Source: Myxococcales bacterium
GTDB lineage: Bacteria > Myxococcota_A > Polyangia > Nannocystales > Nannocystaceae
Length of the DNA: 64,000 nucleotides
Assembly: GCA_020633335.1 (NCBI GenBank)
Contig: JACKDU010000003.1
Location: 434,001 to 498,000, forward strand
Direction: 5' to 3'
Positions 53,863-63,213 of this stretch are shown piece by piece. Under the pieces are notes generated by a model. That model had not been told where the DNA came from. It saw only the letters and a list, made by a program, of their open reading frames with translations, and did no database searches. The stretch's first letter is position 1, and each line of letters starts with the position of its first letter. The position numbers and the translations under genes are program-made.

Positions 53863-55044
53863 CTAGTCTCGGCGGTACATCGTGATCACGCAGGCGCCGC
53901 CGAGGCCCAGGTTGTGCTGGAGGGCGACCTTGGCCCCCTCGACCTGGCGCTGGTCGGCCTGGCCGCGGAGCTGCCAGACGAGCTCGGCGCACTGGGCGAC
54001 GCCGGTCGCCCCGAGCGGGTGGCCCTTCGAGAGGAGGCCGCCCGAGGGGTTGGTGACGAACTTGCCGCCGTAGGTGTTGTCCGCGTCCCAGATGAACTTC
54101 TCGGCCTCACCCTCCGGGCAGAGGCCGAGGGCCTCGTAGGTCAGGAGCTCGTTGGCGGTGAAGCAGTCGTGGAGCTCGACGACGTCGATGTCCTCGGGGC
54201 CGAGGCCCGCCTGCTCGTAGACCTTCTGGGCGCCGGCCTTGGCCATGTCGTAGCCGACCATCTTGATCATCGACTTCTCCTCGAAGCTCGAGGCGAAGTC
54301 GGTGGTCATCGCCTGGGCGGCGATCCACACCGGGCTCTGGAGGCCGTGCTTGCGGACGAAGTCGTCGGAGGCGAGGACCGCGGCCGCGGCCCCGCAGGTC
54401 GGCGGGCAGCACTGGAAGCGGGTGAGGGGATCGAAGACCTCGGGGGCGGCGAGGATCTCCTCGACCGAGAGGGTCTCGCGGAAGAGCGCCAGCGGGTTGC
54501 GCGAGGCGTGCTGGCGGGCCTTCTCCGAGATCTTGGCGAAGGTCTCGCGGCGGGTGCCGTGGGTCCAGCGGTACTCGCGGCCGGCCCCGCCGAACATCTG
54601 GGCCGCCGGCGGCGCCTGGGCGAAGCCCTGGACGTCGTTCATCAGGTTGGCGTGCCACTCGAGGGGGTTGGTCCGGTCGTTGAACTTCGACCCGAGCGCG
54701 CCCTTCTCCATCTGCTCGAAGCCGACGACGAGGACGCACTCGGCGATCCCGCCCTCGATCGCCTGGCGGCCGAGCATCAGCGCGGTCGACCCGGTCGAGC
54801 AGTTGTTGTTGACGTTGAAGACCGGGATCCCGGTGAGGCCGAGGTCGTAGACCGCCCGCTGGCCGCAGGTGCTGTCGCCGTAGACATAGCCGGCGTAGGC
54901 CTGCTCGATGTCCTTGTAGTCGACGCCCGCGTCGGCCAGGGCGGCCCGGCCGGCCTTGGTGGCCATCACGTTGTACTCTTCGCTCGCGCCCGGCTTGGCG
55001 AACTTCACCATGCCGACGCCGATTACGTTGACCCTTCTGCCCAT
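53863..55044 (-). CDS. SCPx-type thiolase / lipid-transfer protein
   Basis: A 393-aa thiolase-fold protein. The catalytic Cys is in NNNCSTGSTAL (about 82), with SKGHPLGATGVAQ and LGLGGACVITMYRRD as later motifs and LHDCFTANEL in the core. It resembles the thiolase half of peroxisomal SCPx and actinobacterial lipid-transfer proteins acting on sterol or bile-acid side chains; the SCP2 half is missing here but occurs threefold in the adjacent MFE-2-like protein. It lies 74 nt downstream of that gene on the same strand. Together they could perform hydration, dehydrogenation and thiolysis of branched acyl-CoA. No acyl-CoA oxidase or dehydrogenase is in the window. Confidence 0.93.
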   Translation of the reverse strand: MGRRVNVIGVGMVKFAKPGASEEYNVMATKAGRAALADAGVDYKDIEQAYAGYVYGDSTCGQRAVYDLGLTGIPVFNVNNNCSTGSTALMLGRQAIEGGIAECVLVVGFEQMEKGALGSKFNDRTNPLEWHANLMNDVQGFAQAPPAAQMFGGAGREYRWTHGTRRETFAKISEKARQHASRNPLALFRETLSVEEILAAPEVFDPLTRFQCCPPTCGAAAAVLASDDFVRKHGLQSPVWIAAQAMTTDFASSFEEKSMIKMVGYDMAKAGAQKVYEQAGLGPEDIDVVELHDCFTANELLTYEALGLCPEGEAEKFIWDADNTYGGKFVTNPSGGLLSKGHPLGATGVAQCAELVWQLRGQADQRQVEGAKVALQHNLGLGGACVITMYRRD

Positions 55045-55118
55045 CGCGCTCTCTCCTTGGGAAACGAAGTTACTCCCGGGGGCGGCCCGGCGCCATCGGC
55101 CGGGCCGCGCGCCGGCAC

Positions 55119-58118
55119 CTAGATCAGCTTGTTGAAGAAACCAAGGCGCTGGGCGACCCGGACCTCGCCGTCCACCCGCAGGCGCCCGCGCTGGAAGAGG
55201 TCACGGGCGCTGGACTCGCCCTTGGCGAGGGCGATCAGGTCGTCCTCGGCGAGGGTGAGGGTCGCGATCGCGTCGGTGGACTCGCCCTTGTCGACGCTGA
55301 CCTTCTCGCCCTGGAGCGTCACCGTCCAGTTGCTGTCGGGCGAGCGGACCAGGAAGTTGAGGATCGCGTCGACCTCGGCGCCGAGGCCGGGGTTGTCGGC
55401 GAGGCGGCGGTGGAGGGCCTCGAAGATCTCCGAGGCCCCGGGGCCGGCCGCGACCGGCGCGCTGGCCGCTGCGGCGGGGCTGGCGCCGCCCGAGGCGACG
55501 CGGGCCTTGGCCGCGCGCTCGACCGCCGCCGGATCGATCTTCTGGAGGAACGTGAGCTTCTGCGAGGCCATCACGTTGCCGCCGATCTTGAGCTTGCCGC
55601 CGAAGTAGAGCTCCTGCGGGTTGGCCTTGCCGGCGCACATCGCCATGAAGTCGGCGTCGGTGATCTCGAGGGTGCACTCGGGCTTCTGGGTCTCGCCGGG
55701 CGCGACCTTGCCCTCCTTGAGATCGAGGGTCCACACGCTCGCCGGGTCGGTGAGCTTGAACTGGTAGACCAGGCCGATCTTCTTGGCGTCGGCGTTTTGG
55801 CCGACGTACTCGCCCATGGCGACGAAGATGTCGGCCGAGGTCGGCTCGGCGCTGACCGGCGCGGCCGCGGCCGCACCGCCGCCGCCCGCACCCGCGACCC
55901 GGGCCTCGGCCGCCTTCTTGACGACCGCCGGATCGATCTTCTGGAGGAAGAAGAGCTTCTGCGAGGCGAGGACGTTGCCGGTGATCTTGAGCTTGCCGCC
56001 GAAGTAGAGGTCGTTCGGGTTGACCTTGCCCTCGCACATCGCCATGAAGTCGGCCTCGGCGATCTCGAGGGTGCACTCGGGCTTGGCGGTCTCGCCGGGC
56101 CCGACCTTGGCGGCCTTGAGATCGAGGGTCCAGGTGCTCGCGGGGTCCTGGATCTTGAAGAGGTAGGTGACGCCGATCTTCTTGGCCTCGTCGCTCTTGG
56201 CGACGTAGTCGGCGATCGCCGCGAAGACGTCGGCCGAGTTGGGCTCGGCCTTGACCGGCGCGGCGGCCTGGGCCTGGGCGGAGGGCGCCGCCTTCGGCTT
56301 CGCCTTGGGCTTGGGGATCTCGGCGTAGAGCTCGATCGCCGCGTGCGAGATCACGACCGAGTCGCGCTCGGCGACCTTGCAGCGGAAGATCACCCGGGTC
56401 GGCGACTCGACCCACATCTCGGTGACCAGGGTCTCGCCCGGGAACACCGAGTCGGCGAAGCGGACCTTGATGCTCTTGAACTTCCGCGGGTCGTCGTTGA
56501 GCTCGCGGAGGATCGCCCGGCCGGCGTAGCCGAAGGTGCAGAGGCCGTGGAGGATCGGCCGATCAAAGCCGAAGGCGCGGGCGAAGTTGGGGTCGGCGTG
56601 GAGCGGGTTCCAGTCGCCGCTGAGGCGGTAGAGGAGCGCCTGGTTGGGCGCGATCGTCTCGGTGACGACGCCGTCGGGCTCGCGCTCGGGCGGGACGTTG
56701 ACCTCGCCCTGGGGCCCCCGGTCGCCGCCCCAGCCGCCGGCGCCGCGGATCAGCGCGGTCAGCTCGTTGTAGATCAGCTCCTCGCCGCTCTCGTCGACGC
56801 TCGACACCGAGAAGATCACGGTCGCGTGCTTCCCCTTGTCGAAGATGTCCTTGACCTTGACGTGGTGGGTGAGCTTCGCGTGGGGCGGGAGCGGGCGGCG
56901 GAGCTCGGTGTACTGCTCGCCGTGGAGGAGGCGGTCGAGGCCGAAGTTGAGGCCCGGGGCCATCACGCCCTTCTTCGCCTGATCGAGGATCGCGTTGACC
57001 CCCGGGATCACGCCGTAGGTCGGCAGCGGGATGAAGCCGTCCTGGTGCATCTCAAAGACGTAGCGGAGCTCGCTGTCGTCGAGGGGATCGGCGGCCGCGC
57101 CGACGCCGAGGGCGTAGAGGGCGAGGTCGTGCTCGTTGTACTCGGAGTGGATCGGCGCGGCCTCGTGGCCGAGCGCGAGGTCGACGTCGATGAACTTGTT
57201 GCCGCCCTTGCTCGGGCCCGCCTGGACGTTGGCCATCACCGGCGCCAGCGCCTCGGTGACCTCACGCGGGTGGGTGCTCTTGCCGAAGTCGACGATCGTC
57301 GCCCAGCGGTCGGCGATGTCCTCGGGGCTGATGTCGCGGCCGAGGCGGATCGTCGCGCCCTCGGTCCGCTCCCAGCGGAGCTTGCCGAAGTAGCCGCCGC
57401 CGACCTCGAAGAGCGAGCCGTTCTCCTCGCACGACTCGTGGGTGAGCCAGGCGACCAGGGGGCTGACGTACTCGGGCCTCAGCGCGTCGATGAGCTCCTT
57501 GGGGAGGACGGTCTCGGTCATCCGCGAGCCGGCGATCGGCGCGATCGTGTTGCAGTAGACCCCGCGCTTCTTGCCCTCGATCGCCAGGGTGTTGGCGAAG
57601 CCGACGACGCCGAGCTTGGCCATCGAGTAGTTGGCCTGGCCGAAGTTGCCGTAGATGCCGGCGGCCGACGCGGTCATGATGATCCGGCCGTAGCCCTGAT
57701 CGCGCATGTACGGCCACGCGGCGTGGGTGACCTTGTAGGCGCCGAGGACGTGGACCTGGTAGATGAGGTCCCAGTCCGAGTCCGACATCTTCTGGAACGA
57801 GGTGTCGCGGAGGATCCCGGCGTTGTTGACGATGATGTCGACGCGGCCGAAGGCGTCGATCGCGGTCTGGACGATCTTGTCGCCGTCGGTGACCGAGTTG
57901 TAGTTGGCGACCGCCTCGCCGCCAGCCTCGCGGATCATCGACACGACCGCGTCCGCGGCCGCCGAGCCCTTGCCGCCGCCGTGGGCGTCGCCGCCGAGGT
58001 CGTTGACCACGACCTTCGCGCCGCGGCTGGCGAGGAGGAGGGCGTGGGAGCGGCCGAGACCGTTGCCCGCGCCGGTGATGATCGCGACTTTGCCGTCGTA
58101 CCGAAGCTCGCTTGCCAT
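55119..58118 (-). CDS. MFE-2-like SDR/hydratase-2 with three SCP2 domains
   Basis: A 999-aa multifunctional enzyme. Residues 1-300: (3R)-hydroxyacyl-CoA dehydrogenase SDR, with TGAGNGLGRSHA, NNAGIL and YSMAK (catalytic Tyr, Lys). Residues 320-600: double hotdog hydratase 2, with the motif LSGDWNPLHADPNFARAFGF and HGLCTFG. After a Lys/Pro/Ala linker come three SCP2 sterol-carrier domains at about 623-739, 756-872 and 899-999. The first two are nearly alike (KPECTLEI, ADFMAMC, LYFGGKLKI, ASQKL, FLQKIDPA); the third differs. Eukaryotic HSD17B4 has the same order with one SCP2. AGGAG lies 10 nt before the ATG. First gene of an operon with the SCPx thiolase. Confidence 0.95.
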   Translation of the reverse strand: MASELRYDGKVAIITGAGNGLGRSHALLLASRGAKVVVNDLGGDAHGGGKGSAAADAVVSMIREAGGEAVANYNSVTDGDKIVQTAIDAFGRVDIIVNNAGILRDTSFQKMSDSDWDLIYQVHVLGAYKVTHAAWPYMRDQGYGRIIMTASAAGIYGNFGQANYSMAKLGVVGFANTLAIEGKKRGVYCNTIAPIAGSRMTETVLPKELIDALRPEYVSPLVAWLTHESCEENGSLFEVGGGYFGKLRWERTEGATIRLGRDISPEDIADRWATIVDFGKSTHPREVTEALAPVMANVQAGPSKGGNKFIDVDLALGHEAAPIHSEYNEHDLALYALGVGAAADPLDDSELRYVFEMHQDGFIPLPTYGVIPGVNAILDQAKKGVMAPGLNFGLDRLLHGEQYTELRRPLPPHAKLTHHVKVKDIFDKGKHATVIFSVSSVDESGEELIYNELTALIRGAGGWGGDRGPQGEVNVPPEREPDGVVTETIAPNQALLYRLSGDWNPLHADPNFARAFGFDRPILHGLCTFGYAGRAILRELNDDPRKFKSIKVRFADSVFPGETLVTEMWVESPTRVIFRCKVAERDSVVISHAAIELYAEIPKPKAKPKAAPSAQAQAAAPVKAEPNSADVFAAIADYVAKSDEAKKIGVTYLFKIQDPASTWTLDLKAAKVGPGETAKPECTLEIAEADFMAMCEGKVNPNDLYFGGKLKITGNVLASQKLFFLQKIDPAVVKKAAEARVAGAGGGGAAAAAPVSAEPTSADIFVAMGEYVGQNADAKKIGLVYQFKLTDPASVWTLDLKEGKVAPGETQKPECTLEITDADFMAMCAGKANPQELYFGGKLKIGGNVMASQKLTFLQKIDPAAVERAAKARVASGGASPAAAASAPVAAGPGASEIFEALHRRLADNPGLGAEVDAILNFLVRSPDSNWTVTLQGEKVSVDKGESTDAIATLTLAEDDLIALAKGESSARDLFQRGRLRVDGEVRVAQRLGFFNKLI

Positions 58119-58193
58119 GACCTGTGGACTCCTGGGTCGTCGATTCAGCGGCCATGGGCATAGCCGCCCGCGAGCGCCAGCGTCAACACGAGA

Positions 58194-60275
58194 TCACCAG
58201 ATCTCGCAGATCGCGGGGGCCCGCATCGGCGTCCCCGGGGCGCAGGCGAAGGCCTCCGCAAAGCCCGGATGGTGGGCGAGCGGGACGTTCACCCGGAGCT
58301 CCGGGGGGGAGTGGGGGTCGACGACCGCGAGGAGCCGGGTGATCTCCGGGCTCGAGAGCGAGCACCACCCCTGGGCGAAGGCGACGTAGAGGAGCTGCTC
58401 GTTCGAGAGCTCGTCCAGGAGGCGGGGCTCGGGGCCGTGGGCGGCGACCCAGCGGCGGTAGCCGGCGCTCGCCAGCTTGACCCCGCCGAAGTCGGCGATG
58501 TTCTCCCCGAGGGTGAGGGCGCCGTTGACCTTGACGCCCGGCAGGACCTCGATCGCCGAGTAGGCGTCCTCGATGCACTTCGCGCGCTCGCCGAAGCGCT
58601 CGGCGGCGACCGGCTCCCACCACTCGCGGAGCGCCCCCTTGGCGTCGAATTGCCGGCCCTCGTCGTCGAAGCCGTGGGTCAGCTCGTGGCCGATCACCAT
58701 GCCGATCCCGCCGAAGTTCATCGCCATCGGCCAGCTCGCGCTGAAGTAGGGGGGCTGGAGGATCCCGGCGGGGAAGACCATCTCGTTGAAGGTCGGGCTG
58801 TAGTAGGCGTTGACCTCCGCCGGCGGCATCTCCCACTCGCGGCGGTCGACCGGCCCGCCGATCTCGCCGGCGTGGCGGCGGCCGACGAAGGCCTGGAGGG
58901 CGGCGACGTTCTCGAGGTGGTGGCCGTCGTCGATCGTCACCTCGTGGAGGTCGCGGTAGCGCTCGGGGTAGCCGACCTTGTTGCGGAGCGCGGCGGTCTT
59001 CTCGTGGGCCCGGCCGCGGGTGAGCGGATCCATCCACTCGAGCTCGCTGAGGCCGGCGTCGAAGGCCGCCTCGATCGCGGCGATCAAGGTCTCGGCGAGC
59101 GCCTTGCTCGCGGGCGGGAAGATCCGGCGGACGAAGCTCATCCCGAGGTGCTCGCCGAGGCCGCCGTTGTTGGCCAGGTTCGTGCACCGCTCGGCCCGCG
59201 GCGGGAGCTCGCGGAGGCCGGTGAGCGCCCGCTGGAGCTCGAAGTCGGCGGCGACGAGCGGCGCCCCCAGGTGGGCCGCGTTGGCGTGGAGGAGGTGCCA
59301 GCGGAGGTAGGCCCGGAGCGTCTCGATCGGCGCGTCGGCGAGGAGCCGGTCGAGCCCGGCGAAGTGCTCGGGGACCGTGAGGTTGAGCGCCGGCCCCACG
59401 GTGCCGAGATCGAGGGCGGCGAAGTAGGCGTCCCAGGCGAGCCCCGGCGCGAGCGCGGCGAGGCCGGCCTCGCCGACCCGGTTGTAGATCGCCTCTGGCC
59501 GCCGGAGCTCGCTCCGCGGGCGCCCGAGGGCGGCGATCGACCGCTCGAGGGCGACCACCGCCGCCGCCTCCTCGCCGGCCCGCGCGGGGTCGCCGAGGAG
59601 GCCGAGCATCGTCGCCACGTGGGCCTCGTAGCGGGCGAGGAGCGCCTTCCCCTCCTCGTCCTCCGCCAGGTAGTAGTCGCGATCAGGGAGGCCGAGCCCG
59701 CCCTGATCGAAGGTGAGGAGGTAGTGGTCGGGCTCCCGCGCGTCGGGCTCGATCCTGAGCGCGAAGAGGGGGCCGCCGCCGCCGAAGATCCCGAGGTGGA
59801 GCTCGCCGAGGGTCGCCATGAGGGCGCGGCGATCGGCGATCGCGTCGAGCTTGGCGAGGTAGGGGTCGAGCGGCGCGAGCCCTCGCGCGTCGATCTCCGC
59901 CTCGTTCATGCAGGCGCGGTAGAAGGCGCCGAGCTGGTCGGCGGCCGGGCCGGCGGCCGCCTCCTCGAGGATCGTCTGGAGGACCTTGTTGTTGCGGTCG
60001 ACGAGCTCGCCGAAGCCGCGCCCGTGGCGGCTGCGGTCGGCGGGCAGGGGGTGGGTCGCTAGCCAGCCGCCGCAGGCGTAGCGGTAGAAGTCGACGCAGG
60101 GGTCGACCGACGGATCGAGGGACGCGCGGACCTCGGCGGCGAGCTCGTCCTGGGGGGTCACGGGCGGCGGCGGGGGCTTCGGCCGATCTTCGCTCGGCGG
60201 CGGCTTGCCCCCGCCGCAGGCGCCTGCGAGCGCCAGCGCGAGCGTCGCCCGCAGGCCCACTCTCCCCCTCCCCAT
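58194..60275 (-). CDS. M13 (neprilysin-like) metallopeptidase lipoprotein
   Basis: A 693-aa zinc endopeptidase from ATG 60275, with a lipobox (LALAGAC, Cys19) and a Pro-rich spacer. M13 features: DPCVDFYRYACGGW near the N-terminus, NAYYSPTFNEMVFPAGILQ (NAYY substrate site), HELTHGFDDEGRQFD (HExxH, about 525), GENIADFGGVKLA (third ligand and catalytic Asp), and the C-terminal C-x-W (CEIW). The full set of conserved residues is present. It would cleave peptides at the cell surface or periplasm, possibly in predation or nutrition. The upstream extension is not coding-like. It is alone; 118 nt separate it from the dehydrogenase gene upstream. Confidence 0.95.
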   Translation of the reverse strand: MGRGRVGLRATLALALAGACGGGKPPPSEDRPKPPPPPVTPQDELAAEVRASLDPSVDPCVDFYRYACGGWLATHPLPADRSRHGRGFGELVDRNNKVLQTILEEAAAGPAADQLGAFYRACMNEAEIDARGLAPLDPYLAKLDAIADRRALMATLGELHLGIFGGGGPLFALRIEPDAREPDHYLLTFDQGGLGLPDRDYYLAEDEEGKALLARYEAHVATMLGLLGDPARAGEEAAAVVALERSIAALGRPRSELRRPEAIYNRVGEAGLAALAPGLAWDAYFAALDLGTVGPALNLTVPEHFAGLDRLLADAPIETLRAYLRWHLLHANAAHLGAPLVAADFELQRALTGLRELPPRAERCTNLANNGGLGEHLGMSFVRRIFPPASKALAETLIAAIEAAFDAGLSELEWMDPLTRGRAHEKTAALRNKVGYPERYRDLHEVTIDDGHHLENVAALQAFVGRRHAGEIGGPVDRREWEMPPAEVNAYYSPTFNEMVFPAGILQPPYFSASWPMAMNFGGIGMVIGHELTHGFDDEGRQFDAKGALREWWEPVAAERFGERAKCIEDAYSAIEVLPGVKVNGALTLGENIADFGGVKLASAGYRRWVAAHGPEPRLLDELSNEQLLYVAFAQGWCSLSSPEITRLLAVVDPHSPPELRVNVPLAHHPGFAEAFACAPGTPMRAPAICEIW

Positions 60276-60355
60276 CGACCCGACGATGCCACAGCGTCCG
60301 CGGCGGTGTTCGTCAAAATTCGCGGGCGTAAGCGCGCATCGGCGCGCTCTCTCGA

Positions 60356-61666
60356 CTAGCCCTGCTCGTGCCAGCGGGTGCGGACCAGCGAGCGGATGAT
60401 CGCCGCGCCGCGGTGTCCCCAGATGGGGTGCTCCTCGCGGGCGAGATCGTCCGCCAGACGGATCGCCGCGGCCGCGGTCGTGATCCCCTCCGCGCTTGCG
60501 AGGGCGAGGGTCCGCTGGGTCACCAGGAAGACCGAGTTCTCCCACTCGCGGCCGAAGTGCCGGCTGATCGCCGGATCGTCGTCGACGTAGCCGTACTGCT
60601 CGTTGGCGCAGGAGACGATGCCCATCCGGTTGCAGAGGAAGTCGGGGATGTAGACCAGGCCGCGGGCGCGGATCGCCTCGGCGTCGCGGACCTCGTCGAG
60701 GAGCTGGTTGTTGGCGGCGCCGCAGATGATCTTCGCGCGGATCGTCGGGATCGTCGTCGGGCTCAGGACGCCGCCGAGCGCGTTCGGGGCGACGATGTCG
60801 CAGGGCTCCGCGAGGATCGTGTTGTCACCGGGATCGGTGAGGCGGACCTCGACCGGGCGCCCGGCGTAGCGGGCCTCGAGTTCGGCCTGACGATCGCGGC
60901 TGATCTCGCTGGCGATCACCCGGGCGACGCCGCGGGCGAGGAGCTCGTCGATCATCGCCGCGCCGACGTTGCCGGTGCCCTGCATGGCGATCGTCTTGCC
61001 CGCGAGGTCGCCCATCCCGAGGTGATCGAGGGCGCCCTCCATCGCGCAGACGACCCCGCGGGCGGTCGCCGGCGACGGGTTGCCGGAGCCGCCGAGGGCC
61101 GGCGGGATGCAGGTGACGAAGCGGGTCGCGGTGAAGACCTCGGCCATGTCGGCGGCGCCGGTGCCCGCGTCCTCGGCAGTGACGTAGCAGCCCGCCAGCG
61201 AGGTCACGAAGGCGCCGTACTCGCGGTAGAGCGTCCTGCGGTAGGCGGGATCGCGGAAGGGCGCGTCGGGATCGCGGGCGATGATCCCCTTGCCGCCGCC
61301 CCACCAGAGGCCGGCGAGGGCGTTCTTGCGGGTCATGCCCTGGGCCAGGCGGAGGCCGTCGGCGAGGAAGGCGGTGAGGGTGGGGTAGGGCCAGAAGCGG
61401 AGGCCGCCCTGCGAGAGCCCGCGGTGGGTGTCGTGGACGAAGGCGCCGAAGAGCGCGCGGCTCTCCTCGCCGACCGCGAGGAAGACCCCCTCGTGGCCGT
61501 GGAAGTCGGGGCTGCGTCCGCGCAGGAAGTCGCCGAGATCGGCGAGCGCCGGGTGCGAGAGCTGGAGCTCGCCGTCGTCGCCGAGGACCGCGTAGGCGCG
61601 GCGCGCTCCGAGGCTGAGGAGGTGATCGGCGAAGGCGCGGGGGCTGAGCCCGACCAGGTCGTGCAT
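60356..61666 (-). CDS. Glu/Leu/Phe/Val dehydrogenase family enzyme
   Basis: A 436-aa amino-acid dehydrogenase. The dimerisation domain has GGLRFWPYPTLTAFLADGLRLAQGMTRKNALAGLWWGGGKGII (in parts), with the catalytic Lys in the GGGKG motif, followed by AEDAGTGAADM; the Rossmann domain has MQGTGNVGAAMIDEL. It differs from housekeeping GDH in the substrate region, and is closest in pattern to leucine/valine-type dehydrogenases, though the length is greater (usual 350-370) because of an extra N-terminal region of about 60 residues. NAD-dependent deamination of a branched amino acid is likely. TAGATT lies 7 nt before the ATG. Confidence 0.92.
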   Translation of the reverse strand: MHDLVGLSPRAFADHLLSLGARRAYAVLGDDGELQLSHPALADLGDFLRGRSPDFHGHEGVFLAVGEESRALFGAFVHDTHRGLSQGGLRFWPYPTLTAFLADGLRLAQGMTRKNALAGLWWGGGKGIIARDPDAPFRDPAYRRTLYREYGAFVTSLAGCYVTAEDAGTGAADMAEVFTATRFVTCIPPALGGSGNPSPATARGVVCAMEGALDHLGMGDLAGKTIAMQGTGNVGAAMIDELLARGVARVIASEISRDRQAELEARYAGRPVEVRLTDPGDNTILAEPCDIVAPNALGGVLSPTTIPTIRAKIICGAANNQLLDEVRDAEAIRARGLVYIPDFLCNRMGIVSCANEQYGYVDDDPAISRHFGREWENSVFLVTQRTLALASAEGITTAAAAIRLADDLAREEHPIWGHRGAAIIRSLVRTRWHEQG

Positions 61667-61673
61667 GGCCGGG

Positions 61674-61679
61674 AATCTA
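61674..61679 (-). promoter_or_regulatory. -10-like TAGATT of the amino-acid dehydrogenase gene
   Basis: It ends 7 nt before the ATG at 61666. Confidence 0.45.
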
Positions 61680-61767
61680 CCAGCAGTGCCAGCCCTCTGT
61701 AGCGGAGAGCTTGCTCACGCGCGGCCGCGTCGGCGCGTCGGTGCGCGGACGCTTGCGCACGCCCGGC

Positions 61768-62949
61768 TCAGCCGCCGGCGAGCGGCGCCGGCTCGAGGCC
61801 GAGGAGGCTCAGGCCGGTCCCCGCCTGCTTGAGGAGGGTGCCGTCCTTCTCCGCGTAGTTGAGCATCGGGTTGCGCGAGCGGTTCTTGCGCTCGTCGAGG
61901 CGGGCCTGGAAGTCGCTGAGGGGCTGGACCTGGTAGGCCCAGAGCTGGTCGGCGTGCTCCCAGTCCTTGGAGTAGATCGTCCGCAGGACCATCGCCCGCC
62001 CGTCGCTGCCGAGCGCCTTGATGTTGGCGGTGAAGGCCGGGGTGTACTTGAAGTACTCCTCGGCGTTCGAGAAGTAGATCACGCGGACCGGGATCCCGAG
62101 GTCGGCGCTGACCTTGCCGACCGTCTGCAGCGAGCTCGAGCCGGTGAGATCGCCGGCCATCGGCCGCACCCGGCCCGCGCTCCAGAGGGCGCGGATGTGG
62201 GCGTACATCTCGGGGTTGGAGAGCCAGCCGGTCGCCTCGCCGCCGCGGCTCCGGCGGATCACGTGGCGGAGGTGGAGGTGGACGGTCTCGCGGCTGGTCC
62301 GGTAGGCCTTGAGGATCCGCCTCCGCTCGCCCTCGGGCGCGTCGGCCAGGGCCTCCTCGAGGATCCGCGCGCTCTCGTCGGCCTGGCCGGCGTCGAAGCG
62401 GGCGTGGAGCGCCTCGGGGGTCTCCGACGCGGTGATCAGGATCCCGTAGATCCGGTGGAGGTCGACGACCCGCTGATCGATGTCGAGGAGGAAGACCAGC
62501 TCGGAGCGGGCGGCCGCGATCATCGTGTAGTTCTGATCGGAGCCGACGCCGACGTAGGCGCCGCCGAGGTCGCGGATGTAGGGGAAGAAGACGTCGTGCC
62601 GGACCTCGTTGCTCTTCACGTAGTGGATCGGCGTCGGCTGCAGGACGTCGGCGTCGCCGGCGAGGAAGCGGGCGCGCTCGTCGTCGCTGAGGGGGCGGAG
62701 CGGCGCGTCGTCGCCGGGGGGCTCGGCCGCGGGCGGGCCCCGCTCGGCGAGCGCGCCCTCGGGCTCCGGCGCGGGATCGGGCGCGGCCTCCGGCTCGGGG
62801 GCGGGCGCGACCGCGCTCTGGGCGGTCAGCGGCGCCGGGGCGGTGGCGGTCGGGTCGGGGGACGCGTGGCCTCCGCAGGCCCCGGAGAGGGCGAGGAGGG
62901 CGGCGAGGGCGGTCGGGCGCGCGATCGCAAGGCGGCGGCGAGACGGCAT
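61768..62949 (-). CDS. lipoprotein resembling the LIC_10091 family
   Basis: A 393-aa protein from ATG 62949 with a lipobox (LLALSGAC) and a Pro/Ala/Glu-rich spacer to about 75. The folded part includes VGSDQNYTMIAAARSELVFLLDIDQRVVDLHRIY, read in parts, a pattern I associate with the LIC_10091 family (fold like a methyltransferase, no assigned activity), and IPVRVIYFSNAEEYFKY. The lipoprotein signal and spacer are typical for this genome. The function is unknown. The frame extends upstream but no signal lies there. It is divergent from the ABC gene at 63214. Confidence 0.75.
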   Translation of the reverse strand: MPSRRRLAIARPTALAALLALSGACGGHASPDPTATAPAPLTAQSAVAPAPEPEAAPDPAPEPEGALAERGPPAAEPPGDDAPLRPLSDDERARFLAGDADVLQPTPIHYVKSNEVRHDVFFPYIRDLGGAYVGVGSDQNYTMIAAARSELVFLLDIDQRVVDLHRIYGILITASETPEALHARFDAGQADESARILEEALADAPEGERRRILKAYRTSRETVHLHLRHVIRRSRGGEATGWLSNPEMYAHIRALWSAGRVRPMAGDLTGSSSLQTVGKVSADLGIPVRVIYFSNAEEYFKYTPAFTANIKALGSDGRAMVLRTIYSKDWEHADQLWAYQVQPLSDFQARLDERKNRSRNPMLNYAEKDGTLLKQAGTGLSLLGLEPAPLAGG

Positions 62950-63044
62950 GGCTCCGCAGGATGCCACGGGGCGCCGGCGATTTCCGAATTTTCCGCCGGA
63001 GGGGCCGCTAGCGCGCAGCCAGCGGCGATGTTCGCGCCGCTCTC

Positions 63045-63073
63045 TTGTCAAGGGCGCCTAGAAGGAATACATA
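63045..63073 (+). promoter_or_regulatory. promoter candidate TTGTCA-N17-TACATA
   Basis: TTGTCA (63045-63050) and TACATA (63068-63073) have the optimal 17-nt spacing in the 264-nt gap between divergent genes. It would give a leader of about 130 nt for the ABC gene; the leader has CCCGGG inverted repeats but no recognised riboswitch. Confidence 0.45.
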
Positions 63074-63213
63074 CGGCGCCGGCCTGGTTTGGGCACCGGC
63101 CGCGCACCCGGGAGGGTGGCGACCACGCCCGGGCTCTGCGCCCCATCCCCTGGCTGCCTGCGCTGGCGGTGTGATCTGGACCGGCGCTGGCGGCGTTCCC
63201 TCCGAGCCTCGCC

